Source: an uncultured Pelagibacteraceae bacterium (GTDB lineage: Bacteria > Pseudomonadota > Alphaproteobacteria > Pelagibacterales > Pelagibacteraceae). Taken from it: a stretch of DNA of 64,000 bases. Positions 9,482 to 18,613 of the stretch are shown here, piece by piece. How positions within the stretch are numbered: position 1 is the first letter of the stretch; each line of letters opens with the position of its first letter. The notes under the pieces are model-generated. The model did no database searches. It was not told the DNA's origin and worked only from the letters and a program-made list of their open reading frames with translations. The stretch is from assembly GCA_902557995.1 (NCBI GenBank), contig CACECL010000001.1, forward strand, positions 98,904 to 162,903. The letters are read 5' to 3'. Position numbers and translations under genes: made by a program.

Positions 9482-10369
9482 ATGAACAACAAGGTATTCA
9501 TATCATGTGCTGTGACGGGGTCAGGAGATACCGCAAGTAAGCATCCAGATTTACCAAAAACACCAGAACAAATTGCTACAGCATCAATTGAAGCTGCAAA
9601 AGCTGGAGCTGCTATTGCTCATATTCATGTGAGGGAGGAAGATGGAACTCCAAGTAGAAGATTAGAATTATATAAAGAGGTAATCGACAGAATTAGATCA
9701 AGTGATACAGATGTAATATTAAATTTAACAACAGGTATGGGGGGTGATCTTGATATTGGACAAGGTAAAAATCCTTTAGATTTTGGTCCTATGACTGATA
9801 TGGCAAATGTAATGGAAAGAATTGCAAATGCTGAACAATTTCTCCCAGAAATTTGTACTCTAGATGCAGGTACTTTAAATTTTGGTGATAGCTCAGTAAT
9901 CACAGTTAATACACCAAATGATTTAAGAAAAGCAGCAAAGAAATTAAAAGAGATAAAAGTTAAGCCAGAAATAGAAGCTTTTGATTTAGGAAACATGTGG
10001 TTTGGTGCGCAACTATATAAAGAAGGGTTATTAAGTGATCCACCGATGTTTCAAATGTGTTTAGGAATTCCATGGGGAGCACCTGCTACAACATTAGCTA
10101 TGCAAGCCATGAAAGATATAATGCCAAAAGAAGGTGTTTGGTCAGGGTTTGCAATTTCAAAAAATGAAATGCCATTTGTTGCTCAAACTGTTTTGATGGG
10201 AGGTAACCCAAGAGTCGGTTTAGAGGATAATTTATATTTATCTAAAGGTAAATTAGCTACTAATGCTCAATTAGTAGAAAAAGCTGTAAGAATAATAGAT
10301 GAACTTGGATATACCCCAATGACACCAGCAGAAACTAGAGAAAAATTAAAACTTGTTAAACACAAGTAA
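9482..10369 (+). CDS. BKACE-family beta-keto acid cleavage enzyme, probable 3-dehydrocarnitine:acetyl-CoA type
   Basis: VFISCAVTGSGDTASKHPDLPKTPEQIATASIEAAKAGAAIAHIHVREEDGTPSRRLELYKEVIDRIRSSDTDVILNLTTGMGGD; coupled to the next gene. Confidence 0.87.
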   Translation: MNNKVFISCAVTGSGDTASKHPDLPKTPEQIATASIEAAKAGAAIAHIHVREEDGTPSRRLELYKEVIDRIRSSDTDVILNLTTGMGGDLDIGQGKNPLDFGPMTDMANVMERIANAEQFLPEICTLDAGTLNFGDSSVITVNTPNDLRKAAKKLKEIKVKPEIEAFDLGNMWFGAQLYKEGLLSDPPMFQMCLGIPWGAPATTLAMQAMKDIMPKEGVWSGFAISKNEMPFVAQTVLMGGNPRVGLEDNLYLSKGKLATNAQLVEKAVRIIDELGYTPMTPAETREKLKLVKHK

Positions 10370-11310
10370 TGTCATCAATTAAAAAAGTTGCAATAATTGG
10401 AACTGGGGTAATCGGAGCAGGGTGGATCATACGTTGTTTGGCTCATAACAAAATTGTTTATGCATTTGATAAAGACATCAAGTTAAAAAATAATTTATTA
10501 TTAGAAATAAAAAGAACTTGGCCATTTGTAAAAAAACTATTTAATAAAAAAAAATTAAATCTAAATAATTTTCATTTTTTTACCTCAATAGAACAAACGT
10601 TAAAAAACGCAGATTTTATTCAGGAATGTGCAACTGAAAACTATTCTTTAAAAACTAAATTGATGAGCACCATTGGAAAATTTGCAAAATCTAACTCAAT
10701 AATTGCTTCAAGCTCATCGGGTTTGTTACCAACGAGAATTTATTCAAGATGTAAAAATCCAGAAAGAGGAATAATTGGACATCCATTTAATCCTGTTTAT
10801 TTATTGCCTGCAGTAGAAATTGTTCCAGGCAAAAGAACCTCAAAAAAAAATTTAAATTTGGCTAAAAAATTTTATAAATCAATTTCTATGAAACCAATTA
10901 TGGTTAAAAATGAATTACCTGGATATTTGTCTGACAGATTACAAGAAGCTTTATGGAGGGAAGGGCTACATATTATTAATGAGGGATATGCAACTACGGA
11001 AGAATTAGATAGAGCAATTGAAGATGGCCCAGGATTAAGATGGTCTTTGATGGGTACATTTTTAACCTTTCATCTTGCTGGAGGAAAAACTGGAATGAAA
11101 CATATGTTGGAACAATTTGGACCTGCTTTAAAATTACCATGGACTAAATTAAAGGCCCCTAAGTTATCAAAAAAATTATCTTCTAGACTTATTTCAGGAA
11201 CATCAAAACAGGCTAAAGGTAAATCGATTGCAATGATATCTAATATAAGAGACCAGTATTTAGTTGATATTCAAAAATTAAGAAAGAAATATGAAAAAAA
11301 ACTTAGGTAA
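10369..11310 (+). CDS. L-carnitine dehydrogenase (3-hydroxyacyl-CoA dehydrogenase superfamily)
   Basis: KKVAIIGTGVIGAGWIIRCLAHNKIVYAFD, FIQECATENYSLK, GHPFNPVYLLPAVEIVPG, LWREGLHIINEGYATTEELDRAIEDGPGLRWSLMGTF. Confidence 0.87.
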   Translation: MSSIKKVAIIGTGVIGAGWIIRCLAHNKIVYAFDKDIKLKNNLLLEIKRTWPFVKKLFNKKKLNLNNFHFFTSIEQTLKNADFIQECATENYSLKTKLMSTIGKFAKSNSIIASSSSGLLPTRIYSRCKNPERGIIGHPFNPVYLLPAVEIVPGKRTSKKNLNLAKKFYKSISMKPIMVKNELPGYLSDRLQEALWREGLHIINEGYATTEELDRAIEDGPGLRWSLMGTFLTFHLAGGKTGMKHMLEQFGPALKLPWTKLKAPKLSKKLSSRLISGTSKQAKGKSIAMISNIRDQYLVDIQKLRKKYEKKLR

Positions 11311-11311
11311 A

Positions 11312-12100
11312 TTAATCATTTCTTTCAGTGTGACCATCTACAGAAATTACCTGCCCTGATACCTTACTTGAATCGTCTGAAATTAAAAATGCGCACATCT
11401 TTCCTATATCTTCTTCAAGAACCCATTTTTTCATTGAACTCATTGAAATAAATTCTTTTTCAACTGTTTTAGAGGAAACTTTTGTAAATTTTGCTTTATC
11501 TCTTATTACTCTTTTCATTCTTTCACCTTTTATTGAACCAGGGCAAACTGCATTAACTCTTATGTTGAATTTCCCAAGTTCCATTGCCAAAGTTTTGGTA
11601 ATTCCAATGATTGCCCATTTGCTTGCTGCATAAGGGGATCTTAAAGGAAAACCTAGTATACCAGCAGTTGATGAAATATTTATTATTGATCCATTTCTAG
11701 ACTTTTTAATTAAAGGTATGGCTTTCTTAGTAAAATAAAAATGACTATTAACATCTACTTGAATGGTTCTTTCCCAATCCTCAGATTTAAGTTTTTCTAG
11801 TGACCCGATTGGTCCAGCAATTCCAACATTATTTATTAAAGCATCGATTTTTTTTGTTTTCTTATTTATTTTTTTAAATAAATCTGAAACTTGATTTTCA
11901 TCTGAGGCATCACATGCATAGGAGAACAATCTTTTATTTTTTAAAGGATGTTTATTAAGTTTATTTAAAGATTTAGTGTCAATATCACAAAGATAAACAT
12001 ATGCTCCACGTGCAAGACATAATTTAGCTGTAGCTAAACCTATCCCAGACGCTCCTGCAGAAATTATTATTTTTTTATTCTTTAATGATTGGTTAACCAT
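11312..12100 (-). CDS. Short-chain dehydrogenase/reductase
   Basis: Nucleotide-binding ASGIGLA, NNVGIAG, catalytic YAASK. Confidence 0.88.
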   Translation of the reverse strand: MVNQSLKNKKIIISAGASGIGLATAKLCLARGAYVYLCDIDTKSLNKLNKHPLKNKRLFSYACDASDENQVSDLFKKINKKTKKIDALINNVGIAGPIGSLEKLKSEDWERTIQVDVNSHFYFTKKAIPLIKKSRNGSIINISSTAGILGFPLRSPYAASKWAIIGITKTLAMELGKFNIRVNAVCPGSIKGERMKRVIRDKAKFTKVSSKTVEKEFISMSSMKKWVLEEDIGKMCAFLISDDSSKVSGQVISVDGHTERND

Positions 12101-12103
12101 TAA

Positions 12104-13129
12104 TTAAGATTTTGTTAGTGATGTCTGTAGTTCTTTATTTGATATATAACCTTTTACATTTCCACTTTTATCAACAACCTCACAGTTTGAATTTGAACAA
12201 ACAATTTGAGGTAAAAATTCTTCTATAAATTGATCTTCATTAACTTTTATTAAATTAGATTTATCAATATCATTAGCTTCCTCTGTTTTTTTCATAACTA
12301 CTTTGGCTTTAATTACTTTTGCTCTATTTACATCTTTAACGAATGCTTTCACATAATCATCTGCTGGGTTCATTATAATATCTACTGGCGTTCCTACTTG
12401 AACTAACTTACCAGCATTTAATATTCCAATATGATCCCCAAGTCTTAATGATTCATCTAAATCATGAGTAATAAATACGATTGTTTTTTTCAATTCTGAT
12501 TGAAGATCAAGTAATTGTTTTTGCATATCACTTCTAATTAAAGGATCTAATGCACTAAAAGCTTCATCCATTAACATTATATCACTATCTGTAGCTAAAG
12601 CTCTTGCTAAACCTACACGCTGTTGCATACCACCTGATAATTGATTAGGAAATTGATTTTCAAAACCAGTTAAGCCAACAGCTTCAATTTTTTCCATAGC
12701 AGTTCTATCTCTTTCATCCTCAGGTTTACCCTGCATTTCCAAACCATAACCAACATTTTGCAAAACAGTTTTGTGAGGAAATAAACCAAATCTTTGAAAT
12801 ACCATGCTCATTTTATGTCTTCTAAAATCAATGAGCTGTTCTTTATTGAATGACATTACATTTGTTCCTTCAACTAAAATTTCCCCATCAGTTGGATCAA
12901 TCAGTCTGTTAAGATGTCTAATTAGTGTAGATTTTCCTGATCCTGAAAGACCCATACATACAAACGTTTCGCCTTCCTCAATATTCAATGAAACATTATC
13001 AAGTCCAACTGTATGTCCGGTTTGTTCTAAAACCTCTTCTTTGTTGGCACCATCTTTTACCATCGGCATTACAGACTGAGGATTGTTTCCAAAAATTTTG
13101 TAAACATTTTTAATCTCTATTTTAGACAT
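12104..13129 (-). CDS. ProV-type betaine/carnitine/choline ABC transporter ATP-binding protein with C-terminal extension
   Basis: Walker A GLSGSGKST, LSGGMQQRVGLARAL signature, MLMDEAFSALDP Walker B. Confidence 0.9.
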   Translation of the reverse strand: MSKIEIKNVYKIFGNNPQSVMPMVKDGANKEEVLEQTGHTVGLDNVSLNIEEGETFVCMGLSGSGKSTLIRHLNRLIDPTDGEILVEGTNVMSFNKEQLIDFRRHKMSMVFQRFGLFPHKTVLQNVGYGLEMQGKPEDERDRTAMEKIEAVGLTGFENQFPNQLSGGMQQRVGLARALATDSDIMLMDEAFSALDPLIRSDMQKQLLDLQSELKKTIVFITHDLDESLRLGDHIGILNAGKLVQVGTPVDIIMNPADDYVKAFVKDVNRAKVIKAKVVMKKTEEANDIDKSNLIKVNEDQFIEEFLPQIVCSNSNCEVVDKSGNVKGYISNKELQTSLTKS

Positions 13130-14154
13130 TATTTACCTTTCTTTTTTTCTGGAGCTCGTCTTTCTTGTAAAGTTTCTCCGTAAGATTGAGTTATTCTATC
13201 AAGCACGATAGCTAAAAGCACTATCGCAATTCCTGCTTCTGCAGCTCTTCCAACATTTAGCTGCTGTAAACCTAGCAGAACTTCATCACCTAAACCTCTT
13301 GTTCCAATCATTGATGCTATAACCACCATAGATAAAGCCATCATTGTACATTGGTTTATACCTTGCATAATATTGGGTAAAGCTAATGGCATTTGTACAC
13401 CCCATAATTTTTGTTTTTTACTTGCACCAAATGCATCTGCTGCTTCAATTACCTCTTTATCTACAAGTCTTATTCCTAGATCTGTTAGTCTGACCAAAGG
13501 AGGTACTGCATAAATAAATGTAGCAATAATTGCTGGAACAGCACCTAATCCAAAAAGCATTATTCCAGGAATTAAATATACAAATGCTGGAATGGTTTGC
13601 ATTAAGTCAAGAACTGGGAGTATTTTGTTTCTTATCCTTTCAGCTCTAGACATTAAAATTCCGACAGGCATTCCAAATACCAAACAAAGAAAAATACTTA
13701 TTAACATGATGGCTGTGGTTTCGATTGCTTTTTGCCAAAATATTGGATGTAAGAAGCCAATAAAGAAAGTGCAAAAACCAACAAATACAGTTGTTCTTAT
13801 TTTTCTTCCACTTGCAAAATAAGCTATAACTGTAACCCCTAACACTACAGCTGGCCATGGAGCTAATATTAAAAAATTTTTTAAAGCCATCAGCATTGCT
13901 AGTAAAAAATTATTTATTGCTTCAAAAATAAAACCATAAGTTTCATTTAATTTTTTAAAACCAACATTTATCCACTTCATTAATGGAAGGTCTAACCATT
14001 TGGGCCATTTTTGTAGCCAAGAAAAATCGTTTAGTAATTCACCTACATTTTCTGGCTTTCTTTTTGAAGAGCTATAACTAATTATTAGTAGCCAAACAAA
14101 AAAGACTAAAAGACCTATATTAAAAAATAGTTTTTTATTTTTTTTTATATCCAT
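13129..14154 (-). CDS. ProW-type ABC transporter permease
   Basis: EAADAFGASKKQKLWGVQMPLALPNIMQGINQ EAA loop. ATG at 14154 preferred; the track start at 14229 would read through a terminator hairpin and a tandem repeat. Confidence 0.85.
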   Translation of the reverse strand: MDIKKNKKLFFNIGLLVFFVWLLIISYSSSKRKPENVGELLNDFSWLQKWPKWLDLPLMKWINVGFKKLNETYGFIFEAINNFLLAMLMALKNFLILAPWPAVVLGVTVIAYFASGRKIRTTVFVGFCTFFIGFLHPIFWQKAIETTAIMLISIFLCLVFGMPVGILMSRAERIRNKILPVLDLMQTIPAFVYLIPGIMLFGLGAVPAIIATFIYAVPPLVRLTDLGIRLVDKEVIEAADAFGASKKQKLWGVQMPLALPNIMQGINQCTMMALSMVVIASMIGTRGLGDEVLLGLQQLNVGRAAEAGIAIVLLAIVLDRITQSYGETLQERRAPEKKKGK

Positions 14155-14160
14155 TAGATG

Positions 14161-14200
14161 AATTTTTAATCTTAATAATAAATTTTTAATCTTAATAATA
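14161..14200. repeat. Perfect 20-bp tandem duplication AATTTTTAATCTTAATAATA x2
   Basis: Both copies read directly at 14161-14180 and 14181-14200. Confidence 0.97.
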
Positions 14201-14227
14201 AAAGAGCCCTCGAAAAAGGGCTCTTTC
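14201..14227 (-). terminator. Intrinsic-terminator-like hairpin between substrate-binding protein and permease genes
   Basis: aaagagccct-cgaaaa-agggctcttt, followed on the minus strand by a T-rich tract. Confidence 0.8.
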
Positions 14228-14243
14228 AAAATTTAATTATAGA

Positions 14244-15260
14244 TTACAACGCAGCAGTAACTTTAGAAGCTACATCAGCTGGAACCCAGCTTTTCCACAT
14301 TGATTCTGTTTTTAAAAACTCCTTAGCAGTTAATTCCATGTCACCATCCGACTCATCTTCGTAGAATGCCAACATTTTGTTAACGGTAGCTGTTGGAATA
14401 GTGTATTTCTTTAAAAACTCAGTTTCAGCTGGGTGAGCTTTTGCCCAATCAGTTAAAACAGATTTTGTTAAAGCCATATCTCTATATTCACAAGCACAAC
14501 TTTTTTTATAAGCATCAGGACCGTTTGCTTTAATATCTTCTACAACTGCAGACATTTTATTCCAGCAATCAGAATCAAAAGCAGGTTCACTTAGTCTAAC
14601 AAGGTCAACTTTTCCCATTAAACCAGTTGGTGCCCAGTAGTAAGTAAAGATAGGTTTTTTCTTAGCGAAAGCACCAGCAATAGCAGCATCTAATGCACCA
14701 CCAGAACCTGGGTCAAAGTTAGTATAGTATTTATCTAAACCATACTCTATTTGTTTAACCATGTTAACTGTGTAACAAGTCCAACCAGAAATACAGCTAG
14801 TCATTCTACCTTTAGATGGATCTTCAGGATCTTTAAATAGCGCAGCTATTTTTGGATCTTTCATATCTTCTACAGATTTTAAGTTGTATTTATCAGCTGT
14901 TGCCTTATCAACATAAAACGCTTGTTGAGAGTCTGGTGTGTTCACTCCAATATTTTGAATTGTACCAGCTTGTTCATGTGGCTCGTAGTTAGCAATAATA
15001 TTGTCATACCAAACTTCAGTAATAACATCTAACTGCTTATCATAGTGTGCAGCCATGATAGGTGTAGTACTTCCTTTAGTTACTGAAACCTCACAACCAT
15101 AGCCTTTTTCAAGAATAAACTGAGTGATAGCAGTATGAATGTTTGCACTACTCCAGTCGAAATCTCCCAATCTAGCCTTACAGTCACCTGCATTAGCATT
15201 ACTAACAACTAAAGATGATAAAAGGAAAATTGAGATAGTTAATCTTTTTAAAAACTTCAT
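14244..15260 (-). CDS. ProX/ChoX-type periplasmic betaine/choline/carnitine-binding protein
   Basis: N-terminal signal peptide; DFDWSSANIHTAITQFILEKGYGCEV, YDNIIANYEPHE, GRMTSCISGWTCYTVN. Confidence 0.86.
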   Translation of the reverse strand: MKFLKRLTISIFLLSSLVVSNANAGDCKARLGDFDWSSANIHTAITQFILEKGYGCEVSVTKGSTTPIMAAHYDKQLDVITEVWYDNIIANYEPHEQAGTIQNIGVNTPDSQQAFYVDKATADKYNLKSVEDMKDPKIAALFKDPEDPSKGRMTSCISGWTCYTVNMVKQIEYGLDKYYTNFDPGSGGALDAAIAGAFAKKKPIFTYYWAPTGLMGKVDLVRLSEPAFDSDCWNKMSAVVEDIKANGPDAYKKSCACEYRDMALTKSVLTDWAKAHPAETEFLKKYTIPTATVNKMLAFYEDESDGDMELTAKEFLKTESMWKSWVPADVASKVTAAL

Positions 15261-15391
15261 TAAATTATCTCCTTAAGGTTAAGTTTTAATTTGAAGATTT
15301 AATAATGAATAAAGACAAAAAACAAGTCTTGAATCTATAATACAACCCATAATTGAGTTGATTTGGATATCCATTTATATAAAGATTAAGA

Positions 15392-16522
15392 GTGAGTGCA
15401 ATTTCTAAACTTGAAAAAAATTCTACTTATCTAAAAGTTATTTGGAGTGATGGCGAAGAGAGCAAATTCAATTATCTTTGGTTGAGAGATAATTGTCCAA
15501 CAGCTCATGACAAAGACTCAAGACATCGAATGTTTAATATATTGAATGTATCACAAAATATTAATCCAAAAAAATATTCTCTAAGTGCAGACGGAAAATT
15601 AGAGATTGAATGGAGTGAAGGAGATCATACAAGTTATTATGACCCTAAATGGCTAAGAGAAAATTGTTATACTTTAAAACATAAACAAAAGTATATTTCT
15701 CCCTATAAACTTTGGGACAGTTCACTTGAAAAAAATTTAAAGTCTATTCAAATTGATCATGACGAAATTATAAGTTCTGATGACGGATTAATTAAATGGT
15801 TGAGACTTTTGCATCACACCGGGATAGCAATAGTGAAGAATGCACCAGTTGAAAAAAATTCAGGATTAAATGTATTAAATCGAATAAGTCATACTCGTGA
15901 AACATTTTTTAAAACACCTTTTGAAGTAATTAACATTCCAAAACCAAATAATTCGGCATACACAGCTCATGCATTGAGAAATCATATGGATTTACCTTGG
16001 TTTGAAAATCCTCCAGGATATCAATTTTTACATTGTTTGGTAAATTCTGCAAAAGGAGGAGACTCTTCTGCAGTTGATGCTTTTGCAGTGGCAGACTATT
16101 TAAGAAAAAATGAAAAGGAAACTTTTGATATTTTAGTTAATACTCCATTGAAATTTAGAGATAAAGATTATACCCAAGAAGCAATTAGAAGTGTTCATGG
16201 AACAGCAATTTCACTTACAAAAGATGGAGATTATAATGATATTCGATACAGTATTGCAACTTTAGATGCACTTGATTGCCACCCAGATGTAATGGATTCA
16301 ATTTATAAAGCACATCATCGATTTGGTAATCTGTTACATGACACTAAATTTCAAATTAATTTTAGATTAGAGCCAGGTGATATTTTTTCATTTAATAACA
16401 GAAGACTGCTACACGGCAGAACGGAATTTGATCCAAACTCAGGACACAGGCACCTTCAAGGTTATTATATGGATAGGGACGAAATAATTGGTAGATTAAA
16501 TTATCTTAAGCAACAATTATAA
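15392..16522 (+). CDS. Gamma-butyrobetaine hydroxylase/TmpA-like 2OG dioxygenase with N-terminal DUF971-like domain
   Basis: VIWSDGEESKFNYLWLRDNCP then RNHMDLPWFENPPGYQFLHCL (HxD) and NRRLLHGRTEF. GTG start. Confidence 0.83.
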   Translation: MSAISKLEKNSTYLKVIWSDGEESKFNYLWLRDNCPTAHDKDSRHRMFNILNVSQNINPKKYSLSADGKLEIEWSEGDHTSYYDPKWLRENCYTLKHKQKYISPYKLWDSSLEKNLKSIQIDHDEIISSDDGLIKWLRLLHHTGIAIVKNAPVEKNSGLNVLNRISHTRETFFKTPFEVINIPKPNNSAYTAHALRNHMDLPWFENPPGYQFLHCLVNSAKGGDSSAVDAFAVADYLRKNEKETFDILVNTPLKFRDKDYTQEAIRSVHGTAISLTKDGDYNDIRYSIATLDALDCHPDVMDSIYKAHHRFGNLLHDTKFQINFRLEPGDIFSFNNRRLLHGRTEFDPNSGHRHLQGYYMDRDEIIGRLNYLKQQL

Positions 16523-17155
16523 GTTTTCGAATATAAGATTATTGTTTTTATATTTTTTGAATTCAGAATTATTTTTAATTGTATAAAAATATTTTTTAAT
16601 CTTTAGTTTCTGAATTTTTTTGTTTTTGATGTATGATTTATCAAGAATAAAGCAATCTATATTTTTAATTATTGATTTTTTTACTATTGATTTCACAGAT
16701 GTTGGTGGTGAAAAAGATAAACCCACTTTTATTTTATTATTTAGTTTTAAAAGATTAAAAATATTTTGATGTTTAAACGAAATAAATACACATTTTGAAT
16801 ATTTAGATGTTTCATTAATTAGTTTTTTAAGCAATTTTGTTGAGAATTTGGGTTTAATTTCAATAAATAAATAGAATTTATTTTTTGATATCTTTAATAA
16901 ATCTTGGAGTAGGGGAATTGGTTTATTTTGTTTGAGACTTAATTCTTTTAACTGTTCATAATTTAAGTTTTTAATACTTTGTTTTTTTTTGAAAATCCTT
17001 GTTAAAGTAAAGTCGTGATAACAAACAAATTTATTATCTTTAGTTGCATGTAAATCAGTTTCTATTCCAAATCCTTTTTTAAATGATTGTTTAAATGAAT
17101 TTAAAAGGTTTTCTTTATATTTTTTGTTTACAATCCCACGATGGATTAAGTGCAT
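16517..17155 (-). CDS. Glycerophosphodiester phosphodiesterase
   Basis: HRGIVNKKYKENLLNSFKQSFKKGFGIETDLHATKDNKFVCYHDFTLTR...FIEIKPK. Confidence 0.88.
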   Translation of the reverse strand: MHLIHRGIVNKKYKENLLNSFKQSFKKGFGIETDLHATKDNKFVCYHDFTLTRIFKKKQSIKNLNYEQLKELSLKQNKPIPLLQDLLKISKNKFYLFIEIKPKFSTKLLKKLINETSKYSKCVFISFKHQNIFNLLKLNNKIKVGLSFSPPTSVKSIVKKSIIKNIDCFILDKSYIKNKKIQKLKIKKYFYTIKNNSEFKKYKNNNLIFENL

Positions 17156-17161
17156 AAATTT

Positions 17162-18592
17162 TTATTTCCATCCAGTAACAGTTTTAACTTCTAGATACTC
17201 ATCAAGACCCCAAACTCCACCCTCTCTACCATTTCCTGATTGTCTATAACCTCCGAAAGGGGTTCCGGCATCAGCTGCATTGCCATTAATATAAACACAA
17301 CCAGATCTTAATTTTCTAGCAACTCTATGAGCTTTTTCTTTATCTTCTGTTTGTAAATAATTCCCCAAACCATAAGAAGTATCGTTAACAATGTTTACCG
17401 CTTCGTCTTCAGTTTCAAATGGAATAATAGATAGAACTGGACCAAAGATTTCTTCTTTTGCTATTCTCATGTCGTTTGTAACATTTGTAAAAATTGTTGG
17501 TTTTATAAAGTAACCTTTATTTAATCCATTAGGTAACTCTGGACCACCGGCTGCTAACGTTGCTCCTTCTGATATTCCACTTTCAATTAAGTTAATGATC
17601 TTGTTATATTGAGTTTTTGAAATTACAGGACCTATATGATCTCCTTTCTTTGAAGCTTGATCTACTTTTATTTTATTTGCTTCATCAACTGCCTCTTCAA
17701 CTGCTCTTTTGTAGATAGATTTTTCAACCAACATTCTTGTTGGTGCATCACAAGATTGACCAGAATTACTCATAACATTTCTAATGCCATCACGAACAGC
17801 ATTTTTGTAACTATCTGCGAAAACTATATTTCCACCTTTGCCTCCAAGCTCTAAACAAACTCTTTTAATTGTTTCGGCAGCATTTTTTGAAATAAGTCTT
17901 CCAGCACGAGTTGATCCAGTAAAAGAAACCATATCAATATCAGGATGACTAGATATTTGTGTTCCAACACCTGCACCATCACCATTTACTAAATTAAATA
18001 CACCCTTAGGAAATCCAACCTCATCAATCATTTCAGCGAACAACATCCCAGAAATAGGAGCTATCTCTGATGGTTTAAGTATCATTGTACACCCTGTTGC
18101 AAATGCAGGGACAACTTTTAGTGCTATTTGGTTTATTGGCCAATTCCATGGAGTAATTAATCCACATACTCCAATTGGTTCATAACAAATATGATTGTTA
18201 GATTTTTGGTCGAAGTGTTCTTCAAAATTAAATTCTTTCAACCTTAAAATAAAATCTTCTAAATGTGCTTGTCCCGATCCAGTTTGAACATCAGTAGCCC
18301 AATCCATTGGAGCTCCCATTTCTAGTGAAATAGCTTCTGCCATTTCTCCAAATCTTTTTTTATAAACTACTAATAATTTTTCCAGCAAATCCAATCTTTC
18401 TTCTTTGCTAGTTTCTTTCCAGGTTTCAAATGCAGTTTTTGCAGCTCTAACTGCGTTATCAGTGTCTTTTTTTGAACCTAATGAAATAATTGCACAAGGA
18501 TCTTCATTACAAGGATTGATTACCTCAAAATCATTTTTTTCTACTGGGTCAACCCATTTTCCATTTATGTAAAATTTTCTTTTATCTAACAT
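17162..18592 (-). CDS. Aldehyde dehydrogenase family protein
   Basis: TPWNWPINQ, FTGSTRAG, ELGGKGGNIVF, NSGQSCDAPTRML catalytic Cys, EEIFGPVLS. Confidence 0.92.
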   Translation of the reverse strand: MLDKRKFYINGKWVDPVEKNDFEVINPCNEDPCAIISLGSKKDTDNAVRAAKTAFETWKETSKEERLDLLEKLLVVYKKRFGEMAEAISLEMGAPMDWATDVQTGSGQAHLEDFILRLKEFNFEEHFDQKSNNHICYEPIGVCGLITPWNWPINQIALKVVPAFATGCTMILKPSEIAPISGMLFAEMIDEVGFPKGVFNLVNGDGAGVGTQISSHPDIDMVSFTGSTRAGRLISKNAAETIKRVCLELGGKGGNIVFADSYKNAVRDGIRNVMSNSGQSCDAPTRMLVEKSIYKRAVEEAVDEANKIKVDQASKKGDHIGPVISKTQYNKIINLIESGISEGATLAAGGPELPNGLNKGYFIKPTIFTNVTNDMRIAKEEIFGPVLSIIPFETEDEAVNIVNDTSYGLGNYLQTEDKEKAHRVARKLRSGCVYINGNAADAGTPFGGYRQSGNGREGGVWGLDEYLEVKTVTGWK

Positions 18593-18613
18593 TTATTAAT
18601 CTTAACATATTAA

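Noticed and set aside
9625-9996. 123-aa reverse ORF inside the BKACE gene
   Set aside because: Antisense shadow of a strongly conserved enzyme.
14155-14229. N-terminal extension MKEPFFEGSFIIKIKNLLLRLKIHL of the ProW-like permease
   Set aside because: It translates a terminator hairpin and a tandem repeat; the ATG at 14154 is more plausible.
16517-16522. Overlapping convergent ends of BBOX-like and GDPD genes
   Set aside because: 6-bp tail overlap is normal for a streamlined genome.
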